A stretch of 64,000 nucleotides of DNA from Desulfopila aestuarii DSM 18488 (GTDB taxonomy: Bacteria > Desulfobacterota > Desulfobulbia > Desulfobulbales > Desulfocapsaceae). Positions 45,872 to 54,469 of this stretch are shown in pieces. The stretch lies in contig CAMBBS010000020.1 in NCBI GenBank assembly GCA_945863875.1, positions 1 to 64,000 on the forward strand, read 5' to 3'. The translations under genes and the position numbers were made by a program. The stretch's first letter is position 1. Each line of letters starts with the position of its first letter. The notes beneath the pieces are model-generated. The model was not told where the DNA came from. It searched no databases and saw nothing but the letters and a program-made list of their open reading frames with translations.

Positions 45872-45997
45872 AAGATAATCCTTTCATATCAAGCAATAAC
45901 ATTAGAAGGACGATGCTCTGCATCAGCACTTTTTAACAAAAGTTTGTGCCGATGCAGATGAGTTTGTCTGTTGTCGGGCAGCAGCTCACGACAAGAC

Positions 45998-46681
45998 CTA
46001 AAGCTGCCAGTCTTTTTTCTGTGAACAGGCAAAGACATATTTGAGCTGCTTTTGGGTCAACTCACCCACGTGGGTGTTGATCCAGTTCAGATCGCCGGTG
46101 GCTATGGCATCCTTGGCTTCGTCGGAGAGGACATATTCGGCAAGGGCAGCGGTGCCCTTTTCCATAAGATCATGGCAAAAAAGCTGATCTTCGTTGGTTC
46201 GGTCAAGCACATGCAGGACTTCTCGTTTCTGAATCAGATTATCTGTTTCTGAAACCGTATGCACGTATGCGCCATTCTCATCCGTTGCATAATGCATTTT
46301 CAGGGTTTCATTAACGGAAGATCTGATTTGTTCCTCGCTGAAAGGTTTTGGCAAGAAATCAGTTACTCCGGTCTTCATTGCATCAACCGCAAGAGATGTA
46401 CTGACATACCCTGTAATGGTAATAATTTTGGTATCAGGTGTATGTCGGCGAACCTGTTTGATGACATCCATGCCATCCATATCCGGCAATCGGATGTCGG
46501 CGATTAACAGATCGAAATCTTGTTTCTTGAAGGCATCGAGGGCTGACTGTCCATCGTTGGCAACGCTCACAATGAAACCGTCATCAGTCAAAATCATCTC
46601 CAGTCCTTTGGCAATGTTCTTGTCGTCTTCCATCACGAGAATGTGCGTGGCATTTGGTTCTTTCCATTGCATCTGTGGCAT
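45998..46681 (-). CDS. Response regulator with receiver domain and unknown C-terminal region
   Basis: 227-residue protein. The receiver domain spans about 12-130: acidic pocket EDD (18-20), phospho-acceptor Asp in LLIADIRLPDMDG, the Thr/Lys switch residues in TITGY and LPKPFS. The remaining 95 residues match no DNA-binding fold that I recognise; they hold two Cys (FCHD and FACSQ) and many acidic residues. It is first in the operon, directly behind the -24/-12 promoter, and next to its likely partner kinase. Output may be by protein contact. RBS is AAAGGAGAACC. Confidence 0.88.
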   Translation of the reverse strand: MPQMQWKEPNATHILVMEDDKNIAKGLEMILTDDGFIVSVANDGQSALDAFKKQDFDLLIADIRLPDMDGMDVIKQVRRHTPDTKIITITGYVSTSLAVDAMKTGVTDFLPKPFSEEQIRSSVNETLKMHYATDENGAYVHTVSETDNLIQKREVLHVLDRTNEDQLFCHDLMEKGTAALAEYVLSDEAKDAIATGDLNWINTHVGELTQKQLKYVFACSQKKDWQL

Positions 46682-46716
46682 TTGGTTCTCCTTTAAGGTT
46701 TTTTCATCTTAAAAGA

Positions 46717-46730
46717 GCAAGGAGCGTGCC
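46717..46730 (-). promoter_or_regulatory. Sigma-54 promoter (-24/-12) of the RR-HK-hdrA-mvhD-fdh operon
   Basis: On the minus strand GGCACGCTCCTTGC: the GG and GC elements are separated by exactly 10 bases and match TGGCACG-N4-TTGC very well. It lies 36 nt upstream of the response regulator start. A sigma-54 activator gene is encoded immediately upstream on the same strand. Confidence 0.85.
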
Positions 46731-46833
46731 GGTTTGGCAGGATGATTTAATTGTTATAAATAACAATATCTTGCCATGGAGTTATGTTGTTTCAAGGGGG
46801 GATCAACTGGGGGAATAGTCGATGAATGGTATA

Positions 46834-46849
46834 TTTCTTCAGGAAGAAA
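46834..46849. promoter_or_regulatory. Candidate enhancer site for the sigma-54 activator
   Basis: Perfect 7+2+7 inverted repeat TTTCTTCAGGAAGAAA about 105 nt upstream of the -24 element, the usual distance for an NtrC-type enhancer. A second palindrome TTGTTATAAATAACAA (46751-46766) lies only 20 nt upstream of the promoter. Confidence 0.5.
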
Positions 46850-46883
46850 GACTGGTGATGATTAAATAATAAGCTATAAAAAC

Positions 46884-46917
46884 AAAAACATACAAGTGTA
46901 TAATTAAATATGCACTT
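46884..46917 (-). terminator. Possible terminator of the sigma-54 activator gene
   Basis: A 9-bp AT-rich stem with one mismatch (46894-46902 with 46909-46917), followed on the minus strand by TGTTTTTGTTTTT. Weak stem, but placed 30 nt after the gene. Confidence 0.5.
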
Positions 46918-46946
46918 ATATATTATTTTATACACGTATTAGGAAA

Positions 46947-48332
46947 TCAAAAATGGTGCTTTTTCATCAGGGAGGAAAAATTCGAGCGCTGCATGCCGAC
47001 TCTTTTGGCTGCCTGGGAGACGTTGCCCTCGGTTACGGCGAGTGCTTTCTGGAGAAAAGCTTTTTCCGTAACCGCGTAATGGGTATCGAGAAGGTGCTGC
47101 TTGAAGGCTTTCAGTTCGATCAGAGTTGTCGGGATTATATTGTTCTGGTCGTGGTTGTGGTGGTCAAGGTGGCCATGGAGATTAAGATTGTTGACCATTT
47201 GCTCGTCGGTCATGATGACTAACCGTTCCACAACATTTTTCAGTTGCCGGACGTTGCCGGGCCAGGGGTAATCGATCAAGGTTTGCAGGGCGTTGTCGGA
47301 GAACCCATCAAGTGTCTTCTTTGTTTTACGACAAAACTGTTTTAGAAAATAATAGGCGAGTTTGGGAATATCTTCTTTGCGTTTTCTTAATGGGGGCAGG
47401 TAGATGGGGAAAACATTGAGGCGGTAGTATAAATCTTCCCTGAACGTCTCCTGTTGCGTTTTCGCTTCCAGATCCTGGTTGCTGGCGGCAATAATTCGAA
47501 TGTCGGTCTCCCTGATCTTACTTCCGCCAACCGGTTTGTACTGCCCGGATTCTATAACACGCAGCAGCTTTGCTTGGATATTCATATCCAGATTGGCCAC
47601 CTCATCGAGAAAGAGGGTGCTGCCGTTGGCCGCTTCAAAGATGCCTATTTTGTTATGGTCTGCACCGGTAAAGGCCCCCTTGACATGGCCGAATAATTCG
47701 CTTTCAAGAAGGCTTGCGGAAAAGGCGCTGCAGTCTATGGCGATAAAGGGTTTTCCGGAGCGGCGACTCTGGGCATGTATGGCACCGGCGAACAGTTCCT
47801 TGCCGGTGCCGCTTTCACCGTTCAACAGGACGGTCGTGTCAGCCGGAGCTACTTTTTTAATGGATTCGAAGACCTGAAGAATGGCTGGGCTGTCACCGAC
47901 TATATTATTGAACTCAAAGCGTTGGAACAGCTGTTTGCGCAGATGCAGGTTATCCCGTTTGAGCGCCACGTTTTCCAGCGCTTTGTTCACTGCAAGTGTC
48001 AGTTCATCTTCAGAAAATGGTTTGGCCAGATAATCAAAAGCGCCTCTTTTCATGGCCAGTACCGTTGTTTGCACGGTGGAAAATCCAGTCATTATTATAA
48101 ACTGTAAGTCGGGATTTTCCAGGCGAATCGAGGAAAGCAAATCAATGCCGTCATAGTCAGGGAGGCGAATATCCAATAACACCAGGTCATATGGTCCACG
48201 TTGCACTGCGGCTTTGCCGTCGGTGCCGGTTTGGCATGCTGTAACAGTGTGTCCCGCTTCACCGAGAATCATAGCGCATCCACGGCAAACAGTCAGTTCG
48301 TCGTCTATAACCAGGATATTTGCCTTAAACAT
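46947..48332 (-). CDS. Sigma-54-dependent response regulator (NtrC family)
   Basis: 461-residue transcription activator. Order: receiver domain (1-120; DDE pocket, Asp in LVLLDIRLPDYDG, KPFSED), AAA+ domain (about 140-375; Walker A GESGTGKE, sigma-54 contact loop GAFTGA, Walker B LFLDEVAN), and a C-terminal Fis-type helix-turn-helix (GNVSQAAKRVGMQRSNFSSLMKKH). The ATG at 48332 is chosen because the receiver fold starts there. A cognate kinase is not adjacent to it, though the GAF kinase downstream is a candidate. It most likely drives the -24/-12 promoter at 46717 just downstream. Confidence 0.93.
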   Translation of the reverse strand: MFKANILVIDDELTVCRGCAMILGEAGHTVTACQTGTDGKAAVQRGPYDLVLLDIRLPDYDGIDLLSSIRLENPDLQFIIMTGFSTVQTTVLAMKRGAFDYLAKPFSEDELTLAVNKALENVALKRDNLHLRKQLFQRFEFNNIVGDSPAILQVFESIKKVAPADTTVLLNGESGTGKELFAGAIHAQSRRSGKPFIAIDCSAFSASLLESELFGHVKGAFTGADHNKIGIFEAANGSTLFLDEVANLDMNIQAKLLRVIESGQYKPVGGSKIRETDIRIIAASNQDLEAKTQQETFREDLYYRLNVFPIYLPPLRKRKEDIPKLAYYFLKQFCRKTKKTLDGFSDNALQTLIDYPWPGNVRQLKNVVERLVIMTDEQMVNNLNLHGHLDHHNHDQNNIIPTTLIELKAFKQHLLDTHYAVTEKAFLQKALAVTEGNVSQAAKRVGMQRSNFSSLMKKHHF

Positions 48333-48675
48333 GTCGTTCCATGAATGAAAAATAATAAATACATAGAAAGTCAGCATGATACCCTCAAACAGTGTTCTGT
48401 TCAAGTCTTCCTGGACCTTTTGCCCCTGCAATCAGCTTGAAAATTCAAACAACATCATGTGCGGTATGCGCAAAATCAGTCTTGACAATGTCACGATGTG
48501 GTATAACAGTAGTGTCAGGTAAAAATTCTCCTATGACAATGTATCTTTGGTTGTAGCTGAAAAATCATTGTCCGTATTTGTTGCAGGGCAGGACCTTCTC
48601 TCTCATAGCGGTCTGTGAAAATTTGCAGACAGGCAAAACGGAATATTCCAGTAACTTATTTTTCCCGGAGGCGTC
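48333..48675. other. Divergent intergenic region between ntrC-type gene and cooS2
   Basis: About 340 bases. A TTGACA at about 48492-48497 and TATAAC 14 bp on look promoter-like, but the spacing is short. No sigma-54 element was found for cooS2 here. A CCCGGAGGCGTC site precedes the cooS2 start. Confidence 0.35.
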
Positions 48676-50637
48676 ATGGCAAAACCACTAGAACTCATCA
48701 ACGTAAACGACCTTACGATATGCGATTCAACCGCACAAATGATCACCAAGGCAAGAAATGATGGTGTTGAACTCTTTTTCGATCGGGCGCAAGCAATGAA
48801 AGCTTGTCCCATTGGAGAAAAAGCTGCCTGCTGTAAACACTGTTCCATGGGGCCATGTCGGATGAATGTGAACAGTCCCTACGATCGGGTAGGTGTCTGC
48901 GGGGCAACGGTTGATACTATTGTCGCAAGGAATTTTGGACGAATGGTTGCCGGAGGAACTGCAGCCCATACTGATCACGGAATGGCAATGCTCGAGCTTT
49001 TCCGCGATGTTATTAATGGCAAGGCGAAGGATTATTCCATTAAAGACCCCATTAAGCTGCTGGAAATAGCCGCTTCTCTCGACATCGTAACAGAAGGCAG
49101 AGAGTTAAAGGATGTGGCGATGGATCTGTATCATGAGCTGGAAAAGACCTACACCCAGGTGGATGGGGAAATCCCGATGGTGAAAAGGGTGCCACCGAAG
49201 ACCCTTGAACACTGGCGAGCTGCCGGGGTTGTTCCCCGTGGCGCAATGCGCGAAATTATGGAAATGATGCATCGTACCGCCATGGGTGTCGATCAGGATT
49301 ACGAAAACATCACCAAGCAGATAACCAGGACAGCCCTGGCCGATGGCTGGGGCGGATCCATGGTCTCCACGGATATCTCCGACATCTTGTTTGGTACCCC
49401 GTCGCCGGTTGAGGTTGAAGTCGACATGGGGGTGCTCAAGGAAGATCAGGTAAATATAATTGTCCATGGTCACGAGCCGAATCTTCTTGAATCCATGGTT
49501 GTTTCCGTGGCCGACCCTACCCTGCTCGAGGCGGCAAAGAATGCCGGGGCAAAGGGAATAAATCTTGTCGGGATGTGCTGCTCCGGTCTGGAGGCTCTGT
49601 CACGGCATGGTCTGCCCCATGCGGGTAATTTTTCCAGTACCGAGGCGGTGTTGGTCACTGGTGCCATTGATGCGATGACGGTCGATATCCAATGTATCAA
49701 GCAAGGCCTGCAGAAGGTCGCCGATTTCTATGACACGCCTTTTATCACGACCAATTATCGAGCGAAAATCGAAGGAGCCCTCCATATTCAACTGGAAGAG
49801 CTCGATCCGCGGGAATGTACCGATGAGATTGTCATCAAGGCAATCACCAGGTTTAAAAACCGTAAGAAACCGATTCAGATTCCGCGCAATAAAACAAAGG
49901 GCGTGCACGGTTTTTCCTTCGAATACATTAATTATATGCTGGGAGGATCCTTTCGCAGCAGTTACACCCCACTCAATGAAAATATCATCAATGGCAGGAT
50001 TCGTGGTGTCGCTGGAGTTGTTGGCTGTACCAATCCGCGGTCGAAGCAGGATTACTCCCATGTCGAGTTGGTCAAAGAGTTGATTAGAAATGATGTCTTG
50101 GTGCTGCAGACCGGATGTTCGCAAATGGCCCTTGCTAAAGCCGGACTCACCGGACCTGGAGCTGCAGCACTGGCTGGCCCTGGCCTTGCCGAGGTCTGCG
50201 AGACTGTCGGCATGCCGCCGGTTCTTGGACTGGGTTCCTGTGTCGACAACAGCAGGATTCTTATTGCCGCCGCTGAAATGGTGAAGGTTGGTGGCCTGGG
50301 CGATTGTATTGCCGATCTGCCAGCCGCAGGTTGCGCCCCGGAATGGATGAGTGAAAAAGCCATTGCCATCGGCCATTATTTCGTTGCTTCGGGCATATAT
50401 GTTGTGTTTGGTCATACTTTCCCGATGACGAAGGGGACCAAATTTGAGAAGCATCTGTTTGAGGATCTGGAAAACCTGGGCTTCGGCAAATGGGCACATG
50501 CCGATGATCCGAGAGAAATGGCCAGGCTGATGATCGCCCATATTGACAAAAAACGTGTCCAGCTGGGTATCGATAAGGCCCGGGAAAGGGTGTTGACCGA
50601 TATGGCTGACAGACGATCTCTTGACGCAACGGCGTAA
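48676..50637 (+). CDS. cooS: Carbon monoxide dehydrogenase catalytic subunit 2 (stand-alone)
   Basis: 653-residue Ni-Fe CODH, clearly paralogous to the copy at 29803 but diverged. Cluster motifs: CPIGEKAACCKHCSMGPCR (about 39-57); MCCSGLEALSRHG, GVVGCTNPR, QTGCSQMALAKAG and GSCVDNSRILIA for the C-cluster. No acsB follows; a terminator does (50651-50697), so it is monocistronic and could oxidise CO independently, or be used with other acceptors. Lack of a CooF-type ferredoxin gene beside it leaves the electron partner open. Confidence 0.95.
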   Translation: MAKPLELINVNDLTICDSTAQMITKARNDGVELFFDRAQAMKACPIGEKAACCKHCSMGPCRMNVNSPYDRVGVCGATVDTIVARNFGRMVAGGTAAHTDHGMAMLELFRDVINGKAKDYSIKDPIKLLEIAASLDIVTEGRELKDVAMDLYHELEKTYTQVDGEIPMVKRVPPKTLEHWRAAGVVPRGAMREIMEMMHRTAMGVDQDYENITKQITRTALADGWGGSMVSTDISDILFGTPSPVEVEVDMGVLKEDQVNIIVHGHEPNLLESMVVSVADPTLLEAAKNAGAKGINLVGMCCSGLEALSRHGLPHAGNFSSTEAVLVTGAIDAMTVDIQCIKQGLQKVADFYDTPFITTNYRAKIEGALHIQLEELDPRECTDEIVIKAITRFKNRKKPIQIPRNKTKGVHGFSFEYINYMLGGSFRSSYTPLNENIINGRIRGVAGVVGCTNPRSKQDYSHVELVKELIRNDVLVLQTGCSQMALAKAGLTGPGAAALAGPGLAEVCETVGMPPVLGLGSCVDNSRILIAAAEMVKVGGLGDCIADLPAAGCAPEWMSEKAIAIGHYFVASGIYVVFGHTFPMTKGTKFEKHLFEDLENLGFGKWAHADDPREMARLMIAHIDKKRVQLGIDKARERVLTDMADRRSLDATA

Positions 50638-50650
50638 CACGCCTTATTAT

Positions 50651-50697
50651 ATGGGAGATGGCAGAAAGAATTAATTCTGGCGTCTCCCATTTTTTTG
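50651..50697 (+). terminator. Rho-independent terminator after cooS2
   Basis: A 16-bp stem with two mismatches (50651-50666 with 50675-50690), followed by a run of seven to eight T residues. Confidence 0.88.
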
Positions 50698-50756
50698 GTA
50701 CATAGATAATCTAACCCCGGTAAACGGCTGCGGAAGAGATTTGTGGAGTTTGAATT

Positions 50757-51317
50757 ATGGCAATATTTAACGGAAGATACCGGTGGGACGGGACCAAGAG
50801 AGACAATCAGGAGCCTATCGCCTGGTCTCCAGGTGCTTATGATGTGAAAATTTTCAGGTGTTCAGCCACTTCTTTGAAGGTAGAGTATCTCAAATCCGTT
50901 GTTTGTGTGTACGCCTCGACAGGAGAGGGCCAGTCGATTTCGGCGAACCCGGAGAAATTTGCCAAACAGATCTGTAACGATTTTTCGCTTGATATGGAAC
51001 GGGTGCTATGGGTTGAGGACAATCACAAGGAGAAGGACAAGTATGAAGTTGTCGTTTTTACCCGATCAGGAAAGATCGGCAACACCGTGTTCTATCGAAG
51101 CCGAAAGCGCATGGCTTTTAAGAGCGAAGTAGAAATGATTGAGATGATTTCTGAAATAGACCGGATAAGGGAGCGACTGAAGAACCTCGAAGAGCAAATA
51201 GCCGAGACTCTGCGGCGGCTACCGGCACATTCGGCAAAGCCTCCGGTGATAATTGATCTGTTGCAACTGGAAGATGAGCGGGATCTGCTCTTGAAAAAAC
51301 TGGGTGGGCGGAAATGA
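50757..51317 (+). CDS. Unknown protein with C-terminal coiled coil
   Basis: 186-residue soluble protein, family not recognised. The N-terminal 115 residues look like a mixed alpha/beta domain (KVEYLKSVVCVYAS, VLWVEDNHKEKDKYEVVVFTR); residues 120-185 are strongly charged and helical, predicting a coiled coil (EIDRIRERLKNLEEQIAETLRRL). Only two Cys, so no Fe-S cluster. Its stop overlaps the region just before the DUF3786 gene by a few nt, so the two form a pair and may act together. A GGAG site precedes the ATG. Confidence 0.75.
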   Translation: MAIFNGRYRWDGTKRDNQEPIAWSPGAYDVKIFRCSATSLKVEYLKSVVCVYASTGEGQSISANPEKFAKQICNDFSLDMERVLWVEDNHKEKDKYEVVVFTRSGKIGNTVFYRSRKRMAFKSEVEMIEMISEIDRIRERLKNLEEQIAETLRRLPAHSAKPPVIIDLLQLEDERDLLLKKLGGRK

Positions 51318-51321
51318 TAAA

Positions 51322-51765
51322 ATGTATCGTTTCGGGGCCGATGGAATTGTCGGCGATGACCAGGAGATCCTTACCCCGGCCGTCCAGGTAATGATCTGCA
51401 AGTATATTCTGACCTGTCCGCTGGAACTCCCGGCAAATGATAATACCCTGATGACTTATAGAGAATTTAAGGATGCCGGACCGCTTATCTCTTATTTCAC
51501 GACGAACACCAACAAAACCATAGAGACGACATTTAGCGGCAACCTCGCAGGATTGAAAACGAGGGGACAGGACATCGGCGGCAAACTTTTAGCCTCGGAT
51601 ATATATGATCTGTCGGTGCAATTTTTTGCCTTTCCCCGTGTGCCGGTCCTTGTCAATTTCAATGATCGGGATGATTCCGCCGCCTCTTTTCTCGATATGG
51701 AATGTCTGGCCATGACCGGAACCCTCCTTACCGGAAAACTGATTGCCCCTGTACCTGTCCCCTGA
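51322..51765 (+). CDS. DUF3786 protein
   Basis: 147-residue protein of the DUF3786 family as judged from the pattern LTPAVQVMICKYIL...MTYREFKDAG...LLASDIYDLSVQFFAFPRVPVLVNFNDRDDSAASFL. The function of this family is not known; it occurs widely in anaerobes with C1/CODH metabolism. The start is uncertain: ATG at 51322 or GTG at 51304, the latter overlapping the previous gene. It is translationally linked to the preceding unknown gene and lies downstream of CODH 2. A related domain is found at the right end of the window (63460). Confidence 0.68.
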   Translation: MYRFGADGIVGDDQEILTPAVQVMICKYILTCPLELPANDNTLMTYREFKDAGPLISYFTTNTNKTIETTFSGNLAGLKTRGQDIGGKLLASDIYDLSVQFFAFPRVPVLVNFNDRDDSAASFLDMECLAMTGTLLTGKLIAPVPVP

Positions 51766-51916
51766 TTCTGCTCCGGCAGCAGCTGTCTTTCACGGTGCGA
51801 CAACAAAAAAAAACCAGGGGATGGCATCTACTTCTGGCACTTTACAATTTTTGTTTTATAATCTTTCCTGTCAGTAAATGTTGGAGATTCACTTAACGAG
51901 CAAAAAGGAGATATGC

Positions 51917-52090
51917 ATGACAGATCAACATTGTCCGGGATTTGAAAGCAATAAAACTTTGAAGGAAGTAAGGGTCAAATGTCCTGAATGCGGCAAAGAG
52001 TGGGAAGTGTTTTCGGATGAAATTACCAAGATTTCCAAATGTTCGGCATGCGGTGCCGCCGTTGATCCAAAAACCTGTACGATAAAGTAG
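51917..52090 (+). CDS. Small zinc-ribbon protein
   Basis: 57-residue protein. The ATG at 51917 follows AAAAAGGAGATATGC. A zinc ribbon is formed by CPECGKEW (about 22-29) and CSACGAAV (about 41-48), plus single Cys near each end (HCPGFE, KTCTIK). Probably a soluble metal-binding or adaptor protein; no partner is evident. A strong terminator follows at once, and the gene is not clearly linked to the DUF3786 gene 150 nt upstream. Confidence 0.8.
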   Translation: MTDQHCPGFESNKTLKEVRVKCPECGKEWEVFSDEITKISKCSACGAAVDPKTCTIK

Positions 52091-52120
52091 TTTTTGCTGT
52101 TTGCCCAGCCAAGGTATCAA

Positions 52121-52162
52121 CTCTGTTGAAAAACTGTTCTTTCAACAGAGTTTTTGTTTTTG
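52121..52162 (+). terminator. Rho-independent terminator after the zinc-ribbon gene
   Basis: A perfect 11-bp stem (52121-52131 with 52140-52150), then TTTTTGTTTTT. It sits between converging genes. Confidence 0.9.
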
Positions 52163-52169
52163 GCAAGAC

Positions 52170-52751
52170 TTACCTCTTGTGACGAATCACCCTGCTCTCG
52201 GTGACGACCATGTCCAGAAGCTCGTCATGCTCCTGCAGCGGTGCTCTTTCGATGATCTGTAGATCAAAAGCCAGGCCGATTCGAGTCGCTGTCGGCACTT
52301 TATCCAGAAAGCGGTCGTAGTAGCCGCCGCCATAGCCGAATCGACCTCCACGCTCATCAAAAACAGAACCCGGTAAAAGAATTGTTTCGATCTCTTCAGG
52401 GGCAATCGCTCTGCTTATGCAGAGTTCCTCCTTTGGCTCGGGAATGTCGCAGTATCCCGGTTCGAGGTCTGTCAATCGATTGGTGATATGAATGGCGTCA
52501 AGTCTTTTCTCCCGCACTCTGGTGAAAGGGACTATAACGGTTTTGCCCATATCGATCAGCACATCAATGAGAGAAAGGGTCGCAACTTCGCTTCTGAAAC
52601 TGACATAGACAAAAATTGCCTGACGGTCACGAAGCTGTTCCAGCGCCAAAAGTCTCTGCTGGATAGCTAACGATTTCGTCTCGATCTGTTGAGCTGTCAA
52701 TCGGTTACGTTCCGTCAGTATTTTTTTCCTCAGTTGGGCGCCATCAAGCAT
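52170..52751 (-). CDS. 5-formyltetrahydrofolate cyclo-ligase
   Basis: 193-residue MTHFS/YgfA-family enzyme: ATP-driven conversion of 5-formyl-THF to 5,10-methenyl-THF, so it returns a folate dead-end to the C1 pool. Family motifs: N-terminal RKKILTERNRLT, the folate/phosphate strand AIFVYVSFRSEVAT, and the ATP loop LLPGSVFDERGGRFGYGGGYYDRFL (about 131-155). Length is typical. It is 30 nt downstream of the radical SAM gene on the same strand, likely co-transcribed. It fits a cell with heavy THF traffic through the acs pathway. Confidence 0.95.
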   Translation of the reverse strand: MLDGAQLRKKILTERNRLTAQQIETKSLAIQQRLLALEQLRDRQAIFVYVSFRSEVATLSLIDVLIDMGKTVIVPFTRVREKRLDAIHITNRLTDLEPGYCDIPEPKEELCISRAIAPEEIETILLPGSVFDERGGRFGYGGGYYDRFLDKVPTATRIGLAFDLQIIERAPLQEHDELLDMVVTESRVIRHKR

Positions 52752-52781
52752 TGTCTGATCTCCTGTGAAATTGTTCTCTGG

Positions 52782-54062
52782 TTATAATCGTTGAATGATA
52801 TAGAGGTAGGCCGGCAGTCTGCTCATTATTTTTAATCGATTGAACTCGAAGAGACGGCTGCGGGACGGTTGGTTGAAGGTCAAAGGGGAAAAATAGATTG
52901 ATCCTTTGGGTTTAACATGGGGCAGCTTTTCCCTGATCAGCTCGAGAATTTTTCTATAATGGTTTTCCGGCAGCTTGTCATCCATGATAAAATTCGCCGT
53001 TATCTCAATGGAAGCATAGCGGTCGTTGATATCTTGACTGCGGGCAAAGGATTCCTCTACCTGCCTTTCGGTAATCGGCTTGCCGATTCTGTCAAGAGTT
53101 TCCTGGTCGGCGGATTCAAGGCCGATGTTGATATAGGTCATACCCGGAAATGTATTCAATTGTCGGAAAAAACATTCCGGTGCGTTGAGAAACGACGTGA
53201 CGGAACCAAAGAGGAACGTGCTGTTATCTGCAATATATGATTTGGCAAAACCAAGTTCCTTGTAGGCCGTTTCGATACTCAACAAAATAACATCGGCATT
53301 GGTCTGCAGGGCGTCGTGCTCTCCAAGAAACAGGCTGTTGTAATTAACAAGGTCTTGGCCCCAGTGCTGTTTGAGTTGCTCGATCTGCCGGGCAATCTCC
53401 GGACGCGTTTTTTCGGTAAACACGGTACCGTTTTTCACTTTGCAGAATGTACACTTATACAGGCAGCCTCGAGAAATAGTCAGCGGAATGAAATTATAAT
53501 CAACATGTCTGGCGTCAGGCGGGAGGACGGAAATTCGTCCGCCGACAATTTCCTGCAGTCGGTGCGCTTTTTGTTCTAATACTTCCGGACTGTTAGCAAT
53601 GGCGTCACGCAAAAAGCTGCTGAATTTATCCGGCCAGCCAAGGGTGTGGTCCAGCAGTTCCTGGAGTATCTGGTGCCATGATTCGCAGATGTGCCGTATT
53701 TCTTGCTGTGCGAAGGGGTGGCCTCCGAGGATACTGTTGGTTGGATACTGGAAATTTGGCAGGTAATATTCCCCCGTCGCCTCAAAAACCCCGGTATAGC
53801 CGCCAGTGGAATAGTAGATCCAGTCGTTTCCCTGTGTTCGTTTAAGCCATTCGTGGGGATGGGCCCAGTCTCTTCCTTTGCCTTTTGCGCGAAATATTTC
53901 ACCGTTGAGATTAAAGTGAAAAATAAAATCCGGTGTCTCAATTTCGTTGTAAATGCCGCAATGCACGGGGAAACTCATTTTGGCGTAGACTGTACTTCCC
54001 GTTTTTTCGAGGGTTATCTTGAGCTTATCTGATGTAAAGATGTTACTCATTTTGCTTTTCAA
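52782..54062 (-). CDS. Radical SAM protein
   Basis: 426-residue radical SAM enzyme, exact reaction unknown. The cluster motif CxxxCxxC is SRGCLYKCTFCKVKN, at about residues 202-216, preceded by an N-terminal domain of about 190 residues that I do not recognise. After the cluster come TIM-barrel signatures (LFLGEHDALQTNADVIL; INIGLESADQETLDRIGKPIT) as in Elp3/MiaB-like proteins. No B12-binding domain is obvious. It leads an apparent two-gene operon with the THF cyclo-ligase; the link may be only transcriptional. Confidence 0.85.
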   Translation of the reverse strand: MKSKMSNIFTSDKLKITLEKTGSTVYAKMSFPVHCGIYNEIETPDFIFHFNLNGEIFRAKGKGRDWAHPHEWLKRTQGNDWIYYSTGGYTGVFEATGEYYLPNFQYPTNSILGGHPFAQQEIRHICESWHQILQELLDHTLGWPDKFSSFLRDAIANSPEVLEQKAHRLQEIVGGRISVLPPDARHVDYNFIPLTISRGCLYKCTFCKVKNGTVFTEKTRPEIARQIEQLKQHWGQDLVNYNSLFLGEHDALQTNADVILLSIETAYKELGFAKSYIADNSTFLFGSVTSFLNAPECFFRQLNTFPGMTYINIGLESADQETLDRIGKPITERQVEESFARSQDINDRYASIEITANFIMDDKLPENHYRKILELIREKLPHVKPKGSIYFSPLTFNQPSRSRLFEFNRLKIMSRLPAYLYIIQRL

Positions 54063-54155
54063 TGCATTCTGATGTAGGCTGTTTCGTATAATGTATCAGG
54101 GCGTTATGACAAACTAACGCTGTAAAAAAAGGTTCAGGTTGTGTTCCATACCGGA

Positions 54156-54173
54156 TTGACAACCTCTTGTCAA
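54156..54173. promoter_or_regulatory. Inverted repeat upstream of the NAD-linked formate dehydrogenase operon
   Basis: TTGACAACCTCTTGTCAA: perfect 7+4+7 inverted repeat in the 407-base gap between the radical SAM and nuoE-like genes. The dimensions resemble Rex sites, but the bases do not match the usual TTGTGA core. The rest of the gap shows no other clear element. Confidence 0.4.
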
Positions 54174-54469
54174 ATAAGGGTTTGTCCGCGAAAAAATAAT
54201 GCAATATTTTTATGGTCGGATAAAGTCTAAACTTATTGGAAACATTTCTCCTTTTGCGTTATAGTAACTCATTTTGTGATGGAGTAAGAAAGATTTTTGC
54301 CTTTGTTGTCTTCAAACTTGGAAGTGTAGGAATATCAATAGGAAAACCAATATACTTATTAGTACCGAATAAGAAGTGATCATTTGAGAAAGGGAAACGA
54401 AGGTTCTCGGCACTCCCGGTGCAGTACTGCCCGCCTGGAGTGGATAATCATCATTTAAGGGGTATGTGT

